From: Halanaerobiaceae bacterium
GTDB taxonomy: Bacteria; Bacillota; Halanaerobiia; Halanaerobiales; Halarsenatibacteraceae
Assembly (NCBI GenBank): GCA_003553485.1
Contig: PWEJ01000017.1
Coordinates: 1 to 64,000 of the forward strand
Direction of reading: 5' to 3'
DNA length: 64,000 nucleotides
Of this stretch, positions 53,437-63,180 are shown piece after piece. The number at the start of each line of letters is the position of its first letter. Position 1 is the stretch's first letter. The notes under the pieces are model-generated. The model was not told where the DNA came from and made no database searches. It saw only the letters and a list, made by a program, of their open reading frames with translations. The position numbers were made by a program, and so were the translations under genes.

Positions 53437-55191
53437 CTATCTCAAGTGAGCCTTGCCTTTATAGACCAGCCCCCGGGCTCCATCCAGGGTTATTTCTTCC
53501 CCTTTTTCTAATTGGTTTATCTTATCTCCAGCCCCTACAACTACTGGTTTACCTAAATTTAAGCCCACTATGGCCGGATGGGAGGTAAGTCCTCCTTCAG
53601 CAGTAATTATAGCAGCAGCTTTTTTGATAGCCGGTATATATTCTTTATCGGTCATTCTGGTCACCAGAATATCTCCTTTTTTCACCTGAGCAATAGCTTC
53701 TTTAGCATTTTTAACAGGGACTGCAGGTCCAATTACTATTTTTTTGCCTACACCCATGCCTTCAATAATTGGTTTGCCAACTACATCGACTTTTATCAAA
53801 TTAGTAGTTCCTGGAATACCCACCGGAGCTCCTGCTGTTATGATTACCATATCGCCATCTTTCACCAGGCCTTTTTTCAAAGCCACCTTGGTGGCATTAT
53901 CAATCATTTCATCGGTAGAATCTGTTACTCCTGATACCAGAGGATAAACTCCCCAGCTCAAAGTCAAAAAGTGCTGCACTCGATTATTGGGGGTTACGGC
54001 TACAATTTTAATTGGAGGTCGATATTTAGCAACTTTGCGGGCTGTCAGGCCAGAGCCTGTAGCTGTTATAATAGCCTGGGCTTCCAGGTTTACTGCTGTT
54101 TCACAGGAAGCATAACTAATGGCCTCCGTGGCGGTATTGCTCTGGGGCTCAGAAATACCTGATATTTTACGGGAATAAGAGATAGAGGCTTCTGTTTCCT
54201 GGGCGATTCTGGCCATTGTCTCTACTGCTCTAACTGGATATTTCCCAGCTGCTGATTCACCAGAAAGCATAATAGCATCAGTGCCATCAAAAATAGCATT
54301 AGCAACATCAGAAGCTTCAGCTCTAGTCGGCCGGGGATTTCTGATCATAGAATCAAGCATTTGAGTGGCGGTGATCACTGGTATAGCAGCTTCATTGCAT
54401 TTTCTGATGATCTGCTTTTGAATCACCGGCACTTTTTCTGGCGGTATTTCTACTCCCAGATCTCCCCTGGCTACCATTATTCCATCACAGACCTCTATAA
54501 TGTCATCGATATTATCCACGCCTTCTTGATTTTCAATCTTAGGGATTATCTTAGTATCCTCAGCTCCAGCCTCCTCTAATAATTTTCTGATTTCAATAAC
54601 ATCACTGGCCTTACGGACAAAGGAAGCAGCTATAAAATGGATTCCTTCTTCCAGGCCAAAAAGAATATCCCGGCGGTCTTTTTCCGTTAAAGCCGGTAGC
54701 TGAACATTTACGCCCGGCAGATTAACTCCTTTGCGTGAGCCAAGCGTGCCTCCATTCACAATCCTGCAAAAAACTTCATCACCGCTAACTCTTTTAACTT
54801 CCAATTCAATCAAGCCATCATCAATCAGTACTACACTGCCCTTTTCCATATCATTAGGAAGGTCTTCATAATGGACAGTTATTTTATCAGCGTCACCGGC
54901 CATATCTTTAGTAGTTAACACTATCTCATCATCTTCTTTAAGCTCTACTTCTCCTTCAGCCAGCTCACCGGTCCTTATCTCCGGCCCTTTAGTATCCAAC
55001 ATAATGCCTAAAGGTCGGTCTACCTCTTCTTCTATCTCTTTAATCAAATCAATTCTTTTTTTATGTTCTTCATGGTCACCATGAGAAAAATTAAACCGAG
55101 CCACATCCAGACCCTTTTCCACCATCTCCAATAGAGTCTCTTTATCATTACTTGCTGGTCCTAAAGTACATACTATTTTTGTTTTGCGCAT
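53437..55191 (-). CDS. pyk: Pyruvate kinase with C-terminal PEP-utiliser domain (584 aa)
   Basis: Makes pyruvate and ATP from PEP. Core motifs: KIVCTLGPAS, MLDTKGPEIRTG, IPKIENQEGV and the signature ITATQMLDSM. The extra C-terminal domain (about 490-584) carries ITAEGGLTSHPAIVGLNLG, as in Bacillus-type enzymes. ATG 55191 (MRKTKIVCT) is chosen by homology; the ribosome site AAAGGGG is rather far (about 12 nt). It follows pfkA by 47 bp, the usual pfkA-pyk operon. Confidence 0.97.
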   Translation of the reverse strand: MRKTKIVCTLGPASNDKETLLEMVEKGLDVARFNFSHGDHEEHKKRIDLIKEIEEEVDRPLGIMLDTKGPEIRTGELAEGEVELKEDDEIVLTTKDMAGDADKITVHYEDLPNDMEKGSVVLIDDGLIELEVKRVSGDEVFCRIVNGGTLGSRKGVNLPGVNVQLPALTEKDRRDILFGLEEGIHFIAASFVRKASDVIEIRKLLEEAGAEDTKIIPKIENQEGVDNIDDIIEVCDGIMVARGDLGVEIPPEKVPVIQKQIIRKCNEAAIPVITATQMLDSMIRNPRPTRAEASDVANAIFDGTDAIMLSGESAAGKYPVRAVETMARIAQETEASISYSRKISGISEPQSNTATEAISYASCETAVNLEAQAIITATGSGLTARKVAKYRPPIKIVAVTPNNRVQHFLTLSWGVYPLVSGVTDSTDEMIDNATKVALKKGLVKDGDMVIITAGAPVGIPGTTNLIKVDVVGKPIIEGMGVGKKIVIGPAVPVKNAKEAIAQVKKGDILVTRMTDKEYIPAIKKAAAIITAEGGLTSHPAIVGLNLGKPVVVGAGDKINQLEKGEEITLDGARGLVYKGKAHLR

Positions 55192-55238
55192 TTTAAAGTA
55201 AAACCCCTTTCCTCTGTGATTGAACAATAATAATTTAT

Positions 55239-56240
55239 TTATCCCAGTATTTTAGCCAGTTCATATAAGCTGGTATCAATTTTCTTTTCTTTTTCCAGGA
55301 TAACATCATAATCAACAGCTATTAACTCATCACGACTGATTCCTATCATAACACCGCTTTCTCCAGAGATTAAAACTTTAACAGCTTCTGCCCCCATTCT
55401 ACTGGCAGTTACCCTATCTATGGCTGAGGGAGCACCGCCTCGCTGCACATGACCTAATACTATAATCCTAACTTCATAGCCAGTATTCTGAGAGATCATA
55501 TCGCCTATCTGAAAAGCAGCGCTATAATGTTCATCTTTTTTGTCTGGTTGATCTAAACAGCAATCCTGAATACCCTCGGCTACTAAAATTAGATTGTGAG
55601 ATTTCCCACTTTCATAGCCCTGCTTGACAATCTGACAGACCTCTTTAATATCAAAATCTATTTCTGGAATTAAAATAGCTTCAGCCCCCACCGCCAGGCC
55701 AGACTCCAGGGTTAAAAGACCGTTATTACGGCCCATCGTCTCCACCACAAAGACCCGCTCATGGGAGGTTGCTGTATCCCTGATCTTATCAACTGCTTCC
55801 ACCACTGTGTTGACTGCCGTGTCAAAGCCAATAGAATAATCTGTACCAGGAAGGTCATTATCTATGGAAGCTGGAACCCCCACTGTAGGAACACCGCCTT
55901 TTTCCAGTTCCCGGGCTCCCTGTAGTGAACCATCTCCCCCAATCACCACTAAACCCTCTATTCCAAATCGTTTTAGCTGAGAAATGGCCTCTTCCTGTCC
56001 AACGGCTGTTTTAAATTTTTCACTTCTGGCGGTAAAAAGAAAGGTGCCACCGCGGTTAATCCTACCTGATACATCCTTATCAGTAAGTTCAGTAATTTCT
56101 CCTTTAATCAAACCGGAATAACCCCTGCTTATTCCCATAACTTCCATCTCCAGGTTCAAAGCCTGTCTGGTCACAGCTCGAACTGCTGCATTCATACCTG
56201 GAGCATCTCCTCCGCTGGTCATAACACCTATTCTCTGCAT
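55239..56240 (-). CDS. pfkA: ATP-dependent 6-phosphofructokinase (333 aa)
   Basis: Commits glucose to glycolysis. TSGGDAPGMNAAVRA and VVIGGDGSLQGA carry the ATP-type Gly (GGDGS); the catalytic loop reads PASIDNDLPGTD, where PGTIDND is usual. MGRNNGLLTLESGLA contacts fructose-6-phosphate. ATG 56240 follows AGGAGG; in-frame codons to 56282 are not translated. About 14 residues longer than the usual 319 at the C-terminus. First gene of the pfkA-pyk operon. Confidence 0.95.
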   Translation of the reverse strand: MQRIGVMTSGGDAPGMNAAVRAVTRQALNLEMEVMGISRGYSGLIKGEITELTDKDVSGRINRGGTFLFTARSEKFKTAVGQEEAISQLKRFGIEGLVVIGGDGSLQGARELEKGGVPTVGVPASIDNDLPGTDYSIGFDTAVNTVVEAVDKIRDTATSHERVFVVETMGRNNGLLTLESGLAVGAEAILIPEIDFDIKEVCQIVKQGYESGKSHNLILVAEGIQDCCLDQPDKKDEHYSAAFQIGDMISQNTGYEVRIIVLGHVQRGGAPSAIDRVTASRMGAEAVKVLISGESGVMIGISRDELIAVDYDVILEKEKKIDTSLYELAKILG

Positions 56241-56350
56241 ACTCGCTAACCTCCTATTATATTCCGGCCTTGTTATCAACACTTGAACTTTTTAAATCGC
56301 AAAATCTCTTTCTTTACCTTTGGATTATCTCCCATATAAATTGTAAATAC

Positions 56351-56380
56351 ATCATACCACCGCTCTTTCCAGCTTGTCAA
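56351..56380 (-). promoter_or_regulatory. Promoter of pfkA-pyk
   Basis: TTGACA (56380-56375), 18-bp spacer, TATGAT (56356-56351) on the minus strand; leader about 100 nt. The 56241-56560 gap otherwise holds only the divergent promoter below. Confidence 0.75.
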
Positions 56381-56474
56381 GGTAGTTAACCATCTTTTGA
56401 TTTGTGGAAATATTTAATTAATTTTTCTTTTGGCAGGAATATCATCATCAATCCAGTAATTAATATTAAGCAGT

Positions 56475-56503
56475 TTGCATGTTGGCTCTTTTAGTGGTAA
56501 AAT
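56475..56503 (+). promoter_or_regulatory. Promoter of the PPi-type phosphofructokinase
   Basis: TTGCAT (56475-56480), 17-bp spacer, TAAAAT (56498-56503); start near 56510. Confidence 0.6.
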
Positions 56504-56560
56504 TTAAATTTGTAGGAGCTCTAGTGCTTATAATAACAAACTATAGAGGAGAGTGATAAT

Positions 56561-57592
56561 ATGAAAGTAGCAATTCTCACTGGCGGCGGTGATTGTGGAG
56601 GTTTAAATGCCGTAATTAAATCTATCGTCTGGAAGGGTATTAAAGAATACAATTATGAATTTGTTGGTTTTCTAGATGGCTGGAAGGGAGCTTTAGAAAA
56701 TAATCATCGTGAATTGACCATTAATGATGTTATTGATATCTTACCTGAAGGTGGCACCATGCTGGGAAGCAGCAGGACTAATCCCTTTAGTGCCGGCAAT
56801 AATCCTGAAGACGTAGAAAAAACTATGGAAGAAGAAAATATTGATGCCCTAATTGCCATAGGGGGAGATGACACCTTAGGTGCAGCCAATAAGCTCTATC
56901 AAAGGGGAGTTAATATAGTCGGTGTTCCCAAGACCATGGATAATGATTTAGAATGTACCGACATGACCTTTGGTTTTATGAGTGCAGTTCAAGCAGCTAC
57001 CGACCATCTAGACCGTTTAAAAACAACTGCCCGCTCCCATCATAGAGTAATAGTTTATGAGGTCTTCGGTCGCTATTCTGGCTGGACGGCTTTATATGCT
57101 GGCTGGGCAGGAGATGCTGATGTTATCCTGGTTCCAGAAAAGACCTACAGCATTGAAGATGTCTGTGCCTGTCTAGAAAAACGCCGGCAACGGGGAAAAG
57201 ATTATGCCATTGTAGTAGTTGCTGAAGGCGCTACCACTACAGAAATGGATGAGATGATGGCTGAAGACGAAGAGACAGATGAATTCGGACATGTCATGCT
57301 GGGCGGCGTCGGCGAATATTTAGCCGATGAAATTGAAGAGAGATTAGACTGGGAGACCCGTTATATTCAGCCCCGACATATTGTAAGAGGCGGCACACCT
57401 ACAGCCTATGACCGCATTCTTTCTAGCCGTTACGGGCTGGCCGCTATCGATTGTGTCAAAAACAAAGATTTCGGCAAGATGGCTGCCCTTAAAGGTCAGG
57501 AAATAGAAATAGTTGATTTAGCCAATGCTGTTGCCGATACCAAAACAGTCCCGGTGGAGCTCTTTGAGAAAGCCGAAATATTCTTTGGTTAA
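56561..57592 (+). CDS. PPi-dependent-type phosphofructokinase (343 aa)
   Basis: Same fold as PfkA, but the nucleotide loop reads IAIGGDDTLGAA (Asp in place of Gly, which blocks ATP) and the catalytic loop is PKTMDNDLECTD (Lys), the two hallmarks of pyrophosphate-dependent enzymes. YEVFGRYSGWTALYAG and PRHIVRGGTPTAYDR complete the site. ATG 56561 with GAGGAG upstream. It faces away from the ATP enzyme with its own promoter. The PPi enzyme is reversible and could serve gluconeogenesis and sucrose formation. Confidence 0.88.
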   Translation: MKVAILTGGGDCGGLNAVIKSIVWKGIKEYNYEFVGFLDGWKGALENNHRELTINDVIDILPEGGTMLGSSRTNPFSAGNNPEDVEKTMEEENIDALIAIGGDDTLGAANKLYQRGVNIVGVPKTMDNDLECTDMTFGFMSAVQAATDHLDRLKTTARSHHRVIVYEVFGRYSGWTALYAGWAGDADVILVPEKTYSIEDVCACLEKRRQRGKDYAIVVVAEGATTTEMDEMMAEDEETDEFGHVMLGGVGEYLADEIEERLDWETRYIQPRHIVRGGTPTAYDRILSSRYGLAAIDCVKNKDFGKMAALKGQEIEIVDLANAVADTKTVPVELFEKAEIFFG

Positions 57593-57655
57593 GGAAAGAG
57601 TTTACTTTAAAAGGTTAAAGAACGATTTTATTTTTAAATAAACTATTGATAAGTG

Positions 57656-57679
57656 AAAGCCCCCAAATGGGGGCTTTTT
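57656..57679 (+). terminator. Terminator of the PPi-type phosphofructokinase
   Basis: AAAGCCCCC (57656-57664), AAAT loop, GGGGGCTTT (57669-57677), then TTG; a strong 9-bp stem between two converging genes. Confidence 0.85.
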
Positions 57680-57687
57680 GCTTTGAG

Positions 57688-57870
57688 CTAGAAATTAAAC
57701 TTCTGATTGATAATTTCATAAACCTCCTCTGCCTCACTGGGAAGAGCTTTAATCTGATAATCTTTATTACCCCTGTTTTCCACTTTAATTAAAAAACCTT
57801 CCTGGGTTAGATAACTTTCAATCTCTTCAGCTTCCTCCTGGCTATGGACTATATAAACAATCTGCCACAT
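57688..57870 (-). CDS. Small DUF2007-like protein (60 aa)
   Basis: MWQIVYIVHSQEEAEEIESY then a second half ending LPSEAEEVYEIINQ: a ferredoxin-like small domain seen in many Firmicutes and related to the DUF2007 'signal-transducing' family. Biochemical function is unknown. ATG 57870 lies 6 nt from AGAGGTG; GTG 57879 lies in that site. It follows aspA by 27 bp. Confidence 0.7.
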   Translation of the reverse strand: MWQIVYIVHSQEEAEEIESYLTQEGFLIKVENRGNKDYQIKALPSEAEEVYEIINQKFNF

Positions 57871-57897
57871 AAACCTCACCTCTTCTTCATCCCAAAT

Positions 57898-59310
57898 TTA
57901 AATATCCAAAAGTTCTTTACCGGCAACCCCTGGTTCCGTCATCTCATAGGGGTTTAAAATTTTGTCCAACTCTTCTTCACTCAGTATTCCTTCAGCCAGA
58001 ATGATTTCTTTGACGGAGCGGTCCTCGGCCAATGCTTTTTTCACCACTCTGGCAGCCGTCTCATAACCAACATGAGGATTTATGGCAGTGATAATCCCGA
58101 CACTGCGCTCCAGCATTTCACGACAGCGCTCCCGATTGGCTGAAATATCTACCACACAATTATCGATAAAGGTAGTTAGAGCATTCTGCATCATCTCTAT
58201 GGATTGGAAAAGATTATAGACTAAAACTGGCTGCATGACATTTAATTCTAATTGACCGGCCTCAGCTGCCATACTTATTACCTGATCATTGCCCAGCACC
58301 TGATAGGCCACCTGGTTAACAACTTCAGGTATAACAGGATTTACCTTGCCTGGCATTATAGAAGAGCCTGGTTGCACAGCAGGCAGATCAATTTCATTTA
58401 AACCAGCTCTAGGGCCAGAGGACATTAATCTTAAGTCACTGGCTATCTTAGAGAGATTAACAGCAGCAGTTTTCAAAGCTGAAGAGACCCCTACTAAAGC
58501 GTCAACATTTTGAGTAGCATCAATCATATCATCAGCCTGTTGTAAATTTAAACCGGTTATCTCAGTTAGAACATCTGTTACACTGTTGACATATTCTAAA
58601 TCAGCATTTAAACCTGTGCCAATGGCTGTTGCTCCTAAATTTATTATCTTTAGATCAGCTATTGTTCCAACCAGCCTTTCTCTGTCTCTATTAACGGCAG
58701 TAGCATAGGCAGAAAATTCCTGTCCCAACCTCACCGGTACGGCATCCTGCAATTGGGTTCTGCCCATCTTGATCACGTCATCAAATTCTTGCGACTTTTT
58801 CTCTAAAGCCTCCACCAGTCGTCCTACTTCAGTGATAACCTCCTGCAACATTCTTATTGTTGCTATCCTGATTGCTGTCGGCAGCACATCATTGGTGGAC
58901 TGACTCATATTGACATGATTATTGGGATGAACCAGATGATAATCCCCCTTGGTACCTCCAAGGATTTCGATTGCTCTATTAGCCAGGACCTCATTCATAT
59001 TCATATTTATCGAGGTGCCAGCCCCACCCTGTACAGCATCAACAATAAACTGATCTAAAAGTGAACCACCGGCCACTTCATCACAGGCCTGCACAATCGC
59101 CTCGGCCTTTTTTTCTACCAATAATCCAATGTTGCAATTACTGATAGCTGCTGCTTTTTTTACCAGGGCCAGAGATTTTACCAGCCGGGGATGAATTTCT
59201 AGGTTTGTAATTTTGAAGTTTTCCGCAGCCCGCTGGGACTGGATACCATAGTAGGCGCTGGCCGGTACCTGTTTTTTTCCAATCGAGTCTTTTTCTTCTC
59301 TTAATTTCAT
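57898..59310 (-). CDS. aspA: Aspartate ammonia-lyase (470 aa)
   Basis: Splits aspartate into fumarate and ammonia. Fumarase/aspartase superfamily signature GSSIMPGKVNPVIPEVVNQ: the IPEVVNQ continuation is the aspartase form, whereas class II fumarase usually has TQCEA. NNHVNMSQSTNDVLPTA and the TSINMNMNEVLANRA region are also present. ATG 59310 with GGAGG upstream. Lies 46 bp after dnaE and just before the small DUF2007-like gene. Confidence 0.93.
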   Translation of the reverse strand: MKLREEKDSIGKKQVPASAYYGIQSQRAAENFKITNLEIHPRLVKSLALVKKAAAISNCNIGLLVEKKAEAIVQACDEVAGGSLLDQFIVDAVQGGAGTSINMNMNEVLANRAIEILGGTKGDYHLVHPNNHVNMSQSTNDVLPTAIRIATIRMLQEVITEVGRLVEALEKKSQEFDDVIKMGRTQLQDAVPVRLGQEFSAYATAVNRDRERLVGTIADLKIINLGATAIGTGLNADLEYVNSVTDVLTEITGLNLQQADDMIDATQNVDALVGVSSALKTAAVNLSKIASDLRLMSSGPRAGLNEIDLPAVQPGSSIMPGKVNPVIPEVVNQVAYQVLGNDQVISMAAEAGQLELNVMQPVLVYNLFQSIEMMQNALTTFIDNCVVDISANRERCREMLERSVGIITAINPHVGYETAARVVKKALAEDRSVKEIILAEGILSEEELDKILNPYEMTEPGVAGKELLDI

Positions 59311-59356
59311 CTTTTTTTACCTCCATAGGCATACTTGTCGATTATTATCAGCAAAT

Positions 59357-62300
59357 CTAACCGGCAGGGTTAGCAAAATTTTGCACCTTGATTCTTCTCT
59401 CCTGCAGTCTCTGGCAGATAAGCTCCCGTTCTTCTTCTGGGGGCCAGAGATTAACCGGGGGCAATAATATTTCTCTTGCTCCCCGAGAGTTATCTGCCGC
59501 CAGTAAAACTGGTAGATTCCCCTGTTGACCGGGGGCTAAAATCTCTTCAAGAGTTTTCCATTCTTCAGCCTTAATTTCTCCAGATAATAACTCTATCACC
59601 AGCGGCGGAGCAAAAAGCGGCCTAAATTCTTTAACTATAAAACTATCGTCCTCTCTTTTGCCGACAGCGATTACAACATCTCCCTCTGTTATCATCCCTT
59701 GAATCTGCCGGTATACATTGGGAAATACCACCAGATCATGCTCCTGCCTTAAGTCCTCAACAGTGATAAAGGCCATTCTATTAGAATTTTTGGTGAGGTG
59801 CTCTTTGATGTTCTTCACAAAACCAGCTATTATATTATTATTTTTTCTCTTTCCTTCTCCAGGCAAACAGCCCAGATAAGCAAAAAGCTCATAATAGGGT
59901 GCTAAAGGATGTCCGGAAACATAGACTCCTAAGTATTCCCTTTCCAGTTCTAATTTCTCCTGATGACTGTATTCAGCTCCAGGAGGAAATTCAAAATCCC
60001 CCTGATAAAATTCATCTTTATCTTCCACCAGATCAAAAAAAGAAGTCTGCCCCTGTATATTACTACCTGATTCTTTATATCTTGTATATAAATCCTCAAC
60101 ACTTACAGCCAGTTGAGCCCGGGTCTGAGAAAAACTATCAAAGGCTCCGGCTAAAATTAATGACTCCAGGGCGGTTTTGCTAAAAGCCGATAAATCCACC
60201 CTTTCCAGAAAATCTTCTATATTTTGATAGGGTTCCTCCCGCTCAGTAATGATAGCTTCAATAGCAGCTCCCCCTAAGTTTTTCACCGCCTTTAAACCAA
60301 AACGAATTTTCTCTGCTCCAGTCTTGCTAAAATCATGATTGCTTTCATTAATATCAGGAGGCAGAACCTCTAAACCCATTTCACGAGCAGCATTTATATA
60401 ATCAGCTACCTTATCGAGGTTATTCATCACACTGCTAAGTAATGCTGCCATAAATTCACCGGGATATTTTGTTTTTAAAAAAGCTGTCTGATATGCAATT
60501 AAGGCATAGGCTGCACTATGTGATTTATTAAAACCATAGCCTGAAAAATAAGCCATCTGATCATAAATTTCATGGGCTATCTCCTCAGCTATTCCCTGCT
60601 CAGAGGCCCCGGCTACAAATCGCTTGCGTTCTTTAGCCACAAGCTCCTCTTTTTTCTTGCCCATACCCCGTCTCAAAATATCAGCCTCAGCCAGACTGAA
60701 GCCACCTAATTTACTGGCTATCTCCATAACCTGCTCCTGATATAAAATAAGCCCAAAGGTATCAGCTAAAATAGGCTCGAGGCTGGGATGGAGATACTCT
60801 GGTTCCTTTTCTCCATGCCGGCATTTGATATAATCTTCAACCATATTGCTTCCCAGGGGACCCGGTCTCCCCAGTGCTAAAAGGGCTATCAAATCTTCAA
60901 ATCTATCTGGCTTAAGCCTTTTATTCAAATCTTTGAAAAGCTGTGATTCCATTTGAAAGACACCAGCGGTCTTCCCCTGGGATAAAAGCTCATAGACCTC
61001 AGGATGGTTAAGGTCCAGTTCATCAACATTAATCTCTTCACCCTGATTTTGAGCAATACTCTGTATAGTATCCTCAATAACTGTTAAATTGCGCAGCCCC
61101 AGAAAATCCATTTTTAAAAGACCCAATTCCTCCACTTCTTCCATAGGCAACTGGGTAATTCTGTTGTCATCCTGCAATTGTAAAGGAACTAAATCCAGCA
61201 GTGGTTCAGGACCGATTATAACTCCAGCAGCATGGGTTGAGATATGCCGCGGCATTCCTTCTAGACGCTGGGCCTTGTCTAAAAGCTCAGCTACCCTGCT
61301 ATCTCTCTGAGCCATGGCTTTAAGCTCCCTTTCTTCTTCTAAAGCTTCAGCCAGAGTTATCCCTGGACGAGCGGGTATTTTTTTAGCCACTTTATCGACT
61401 TCATCATAGCTCATGCCTAAACCTCGCCCTACATCACGAACTGCTCCCCGGGCAGCCATAGTTCCAAAGGTGCCTATCTGAGCCACTCTCTCCTCACCAT
61501 ATCTCTCCCTGACATAATCAATTATTTCTTCCCTGCGGTCGGCAAAATCAATATCTATATCTGGTAGATTTAATCTTTCCGGATTTAAAAACCTTTCAAA
61601 TAACAAGCCATACTCCAAGGGATTGATCTTGGTTATTCCTAACAAATAGGATACCAGACTGCCTGCCGCTGAGCCTCGTCCCGGTCCTACTCTTATGCCC
61701 CGTCGCTGAGCCTCAAGAATGAAGTCTCTGACAATTAAAAAATAAGCGGCATAGCCCATGTCATTAATCATCTCTAACTCTTCCTCCATCCTCTGTCGGG
61801 CCTCTTCATTTCCAGGCAGCTTTTGGTTGAGAGCCTGCTGGCAGAGTGAAATCAACAACTCCTCGGGGCTATCTTTCTCACTTTCTGCAATATCAGGATA
61901 ATCAGGCAGATGAAATTGATCAAATTCAAGTTCCACCTGACAGCGCCGGGCAATCTTCACCGTATTTTCTAAAGCCTCAGGTACAGCCTGAAATATCTCC
62001 GCCATTTCTTCTGGGGATTTATAGTAAAATTGCTCACCGCGAAATTGCAATCTATCCTCATCGTTAATGTCAGTTCCTGTCTGTAGCGCTAAAAGCAGAT
62101 CATGTAACTGAGCATCTTCCTTATTAAGGTAATGACAATCATTGGTAGCAATCAAATCCAGCTGGTAATTATCGGCCAGTTTAATTAATTCCGGGTTAAT
62201 CCTTTTCTGTTCTTCCAGGCCCTGATCCTGAAGTTCTATAAAAAAGTTTTTCCTGCCAAAGATATCGATATATTCCTGTAAAGCCTCCTCAGCCTGCTGC

Positions 62301-62746
62301 TTTTTGTTTTCAACTAATAAAGCAGCTAATTCTCCCTGCAGGCAGGCAGAGGTGGCAATCATGCCCTCGGCATGCTGGTATAATAACTCTTTATCAACTC
62401 TGGGTTTATAATAAAAGCCCTCTAAATGAGCTTTAGAGACCACTTTAATTAAATTATGGTAACCCTTTTTGTTTTCTGCTAATAAGATAAGATGATAGCG
62501 CTCTTGACTCTTCTTTTCAAATCTGCTCTCTGGAGCAAGATAAACTTCACAGCCTAAAATTGGCTTTATTCCCTTCTTTTTTGCTTTGCGATAAAACCTT
62601 ATCATGCCATATAAAGAACCATGATCTGTTAGAGCCACTGCTGGTTGAGCAAATTCCTGGGCTCTATCTATAAGCTCAGTAAGTCTTATAGCTCCATCCA
62701 GAAGGCTGTACTCGGTGTGATTATGAAGGTGAATAAAGTTAGCCAT
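59357..62746 (-). CDS. dnaE: DNA polymerase III alpha subunit, DnaE type (1129 aa)
   Basis: N-terminal PHP domain (FIHLHNHTEYSLLDGAIR), polymerase core with the catalytic aspartates in PDIDIDFADRR, then VGPGRGSAAGSLVSYLLGI and FQMESQLFKDL, helix-hairpin-helix region and an OB domain. No 3'-5' exonuclease domain, so it is DnaE rather than PolC. ATG 62746 with AAGGAG. Head of the dnaE-aspA transcription unit. Confidence 0.97.
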   Translation of the reverse strand: MANFIHLHNHTEYSLLDGAIRLTELIDRAQEFAQPAVALTDHGSLYGMIRFYRKAKKKGIKPILGCEVYLAPESRFEKKSQERYHLILLAENKKGYHNLIKVVSKAHLEGFYYKPRVDKELLYQHAEGMIATSACLQGELAALLVENKKQQAEEALQEYIDIFGRKNFFIELQDQGLEEQKRINPELIKLADNYQLDLIATNDCHYLNKEDAQLHDLLLALQTGTDINDEDRLQFRGEQFYYKSPEEMAEIFQAVPEALENTVKIARRCQVELEFDQFHLPDYPDIAESEKDSPEELLISLCQQALNQKLPGNEEARQRMEEELEMINDMGYAAYFLIVRDFILEAQRRGIRVGPGRGSAAGSLVSYLLGITKINPLEYGLLFERFLNPERLNLPDIDIDFADRREEIIDYVRERYGEERVAQIGTFGTMAARGAVRDVGRGLGMSYDEVDKVAKKIPARPGITLAEALEEERELKAMAQRDSRVAELLDKAQRLEGMPRHISTHAAGVIIGPEPLLDLVPLQLQDDNRITQLPMEEVEELGLLKMDFLGLRNLTVIEDTIQSIAQNQGEEINVDELDLNHPEVYELLSQGKTAGVFQMESQLFKDLNKRLKPDRFEDLIALLALGRPGPLGSNMVEDYIKCRHGEKEPEYLHPSLEPILADTFGLILYQEQVMEIASKLGGFSLAEADILRRGMGKKKEELVAKERKRFVAGASEQGIAEEIAHEIYDQMAYFSGYGFNKSHSAAYALIAYQTAFLKTKYPGEFMAALLSSVMNNLDKVADYINAAREMGLEVLPPDINESNHDFSKTGAEKIRFGLKAVKNLGGAAIEAIITEREEPYQNIEDFLERVDLSAFSKTALESLILAGAFDSFSQTRAQLAVSVEDLYTRYKESGSNIQGQTSFFDLVEDKDEFYQGDFEFPPGAEYSHQEKLELEREYLGVYVSGHPLAPYYELFAYLGCLPGEGKRKNNNIIAGFVKNIKEHLTKNSNRMAFITVEDLRQEHDLVVFPNVYRQIQGMITEGDVVIAVGKREDDSFIVKEFRPLFAPPLVIELLSGEIKAEEWKTLEEILAPGQQGNLPVLLAADNSRGAREILLPPVNLWPPEEERELICQRLQERRIKVQNFANPAG

Positions 62747-62828
62747 AATTTGCTCCTTTCTTCTCTGCCAGGAAATAAACTCAAAGATGATAATAGTAAA
62801 TAGTTAACTTTGTTTTTTAATTGCTGTA

Positions 62829-62837
62829 TGTTATAAT
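62829..62837 (+). promoter_or_regulatory. Extended -10 promoter of the NifU-like gene
   Basis: TGT-TATAAT (62829-62837), with only a weak TTTGTT at the -35 position. Confidence 0.6.
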
Positions 62838-62875
62838 ATGGTCAGTTATTATCAAGTAGCAGGAGGTGAAGTAAA

Positions 62876-63103
62876 ATGAATAAAGAACAAGTAGAGGATG
62901 TTTTAAATCAAATCCGACCCGGTCTTCAGGCTGACGGCGGCGATGTAGAGCTTGTTGATGTTGAGGATGATGGCACAGTCAAGGTTCGCCTCACTGGAGC
63001 CTGTGCCGGCTGCCCAATGTCTACTATGACCTTAAAATCAGGAATTGAAAGAGTTTTAAAGGAAAACCTATCTGAAGTTAAAGAGGTTATCAATGTAGGC
63101 TAA
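62876..63103 (+). CDS. NifU C-terminal-domain (Nfu) Fe-S scaffold protein (75 aa)
   Basis: Carries or transfers 4Fe-4S clusters. The single domain starts [19 protein letters not shown] and has the CxxC cluster site [14 protein letters not shown]. Length matches stand-alone Nfu proteins. ATG 62876 with AGGAGGTG upstream. Own promoter, divergent from dnaE. Useful to the Fe-S-rich enzymes in this window, but there is no direct link. Confidence 0.93.
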   Translation: MNKEQVEDVLNQIRPGLQADGGDVELVDVEDDGTVKVRLTGACAGCPMSTMTLKSGIERVLKENLSEVKEVINVG

Positions 63104-63129
63104 TAAAGAATAGATTAATATAAATTAAT

Positions 63130-63171
63130 GAACAGGGATAGTCCTAAAAGATCTTAAGGACTTCCCTGTTC
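63130..63171. terminator. Long bidirectional terminator
   Basis: GAACAGGGA (63130-63138) with TCCCTGTTC (63163-63171) and AGTCCT (63140-63145) with AGGACT (63157-63162), one bulged T. Between converging nfu and ylbF genes. Confidence 0.8.
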
Positions 63172-63180
63172 TTACTATTC

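Noticed and set aside
57898-59310. Class II fumarase instead of aspartase
   Set aside because: The signature continues with IPEVVNQ, the aspartase form, not the TQCEA typical of fumarase.
59138-59332. Minus-strand 64-codon frame ahead of aspA
   Set aside because: It overlaps the real aspA start in another frame and has no independent signal.
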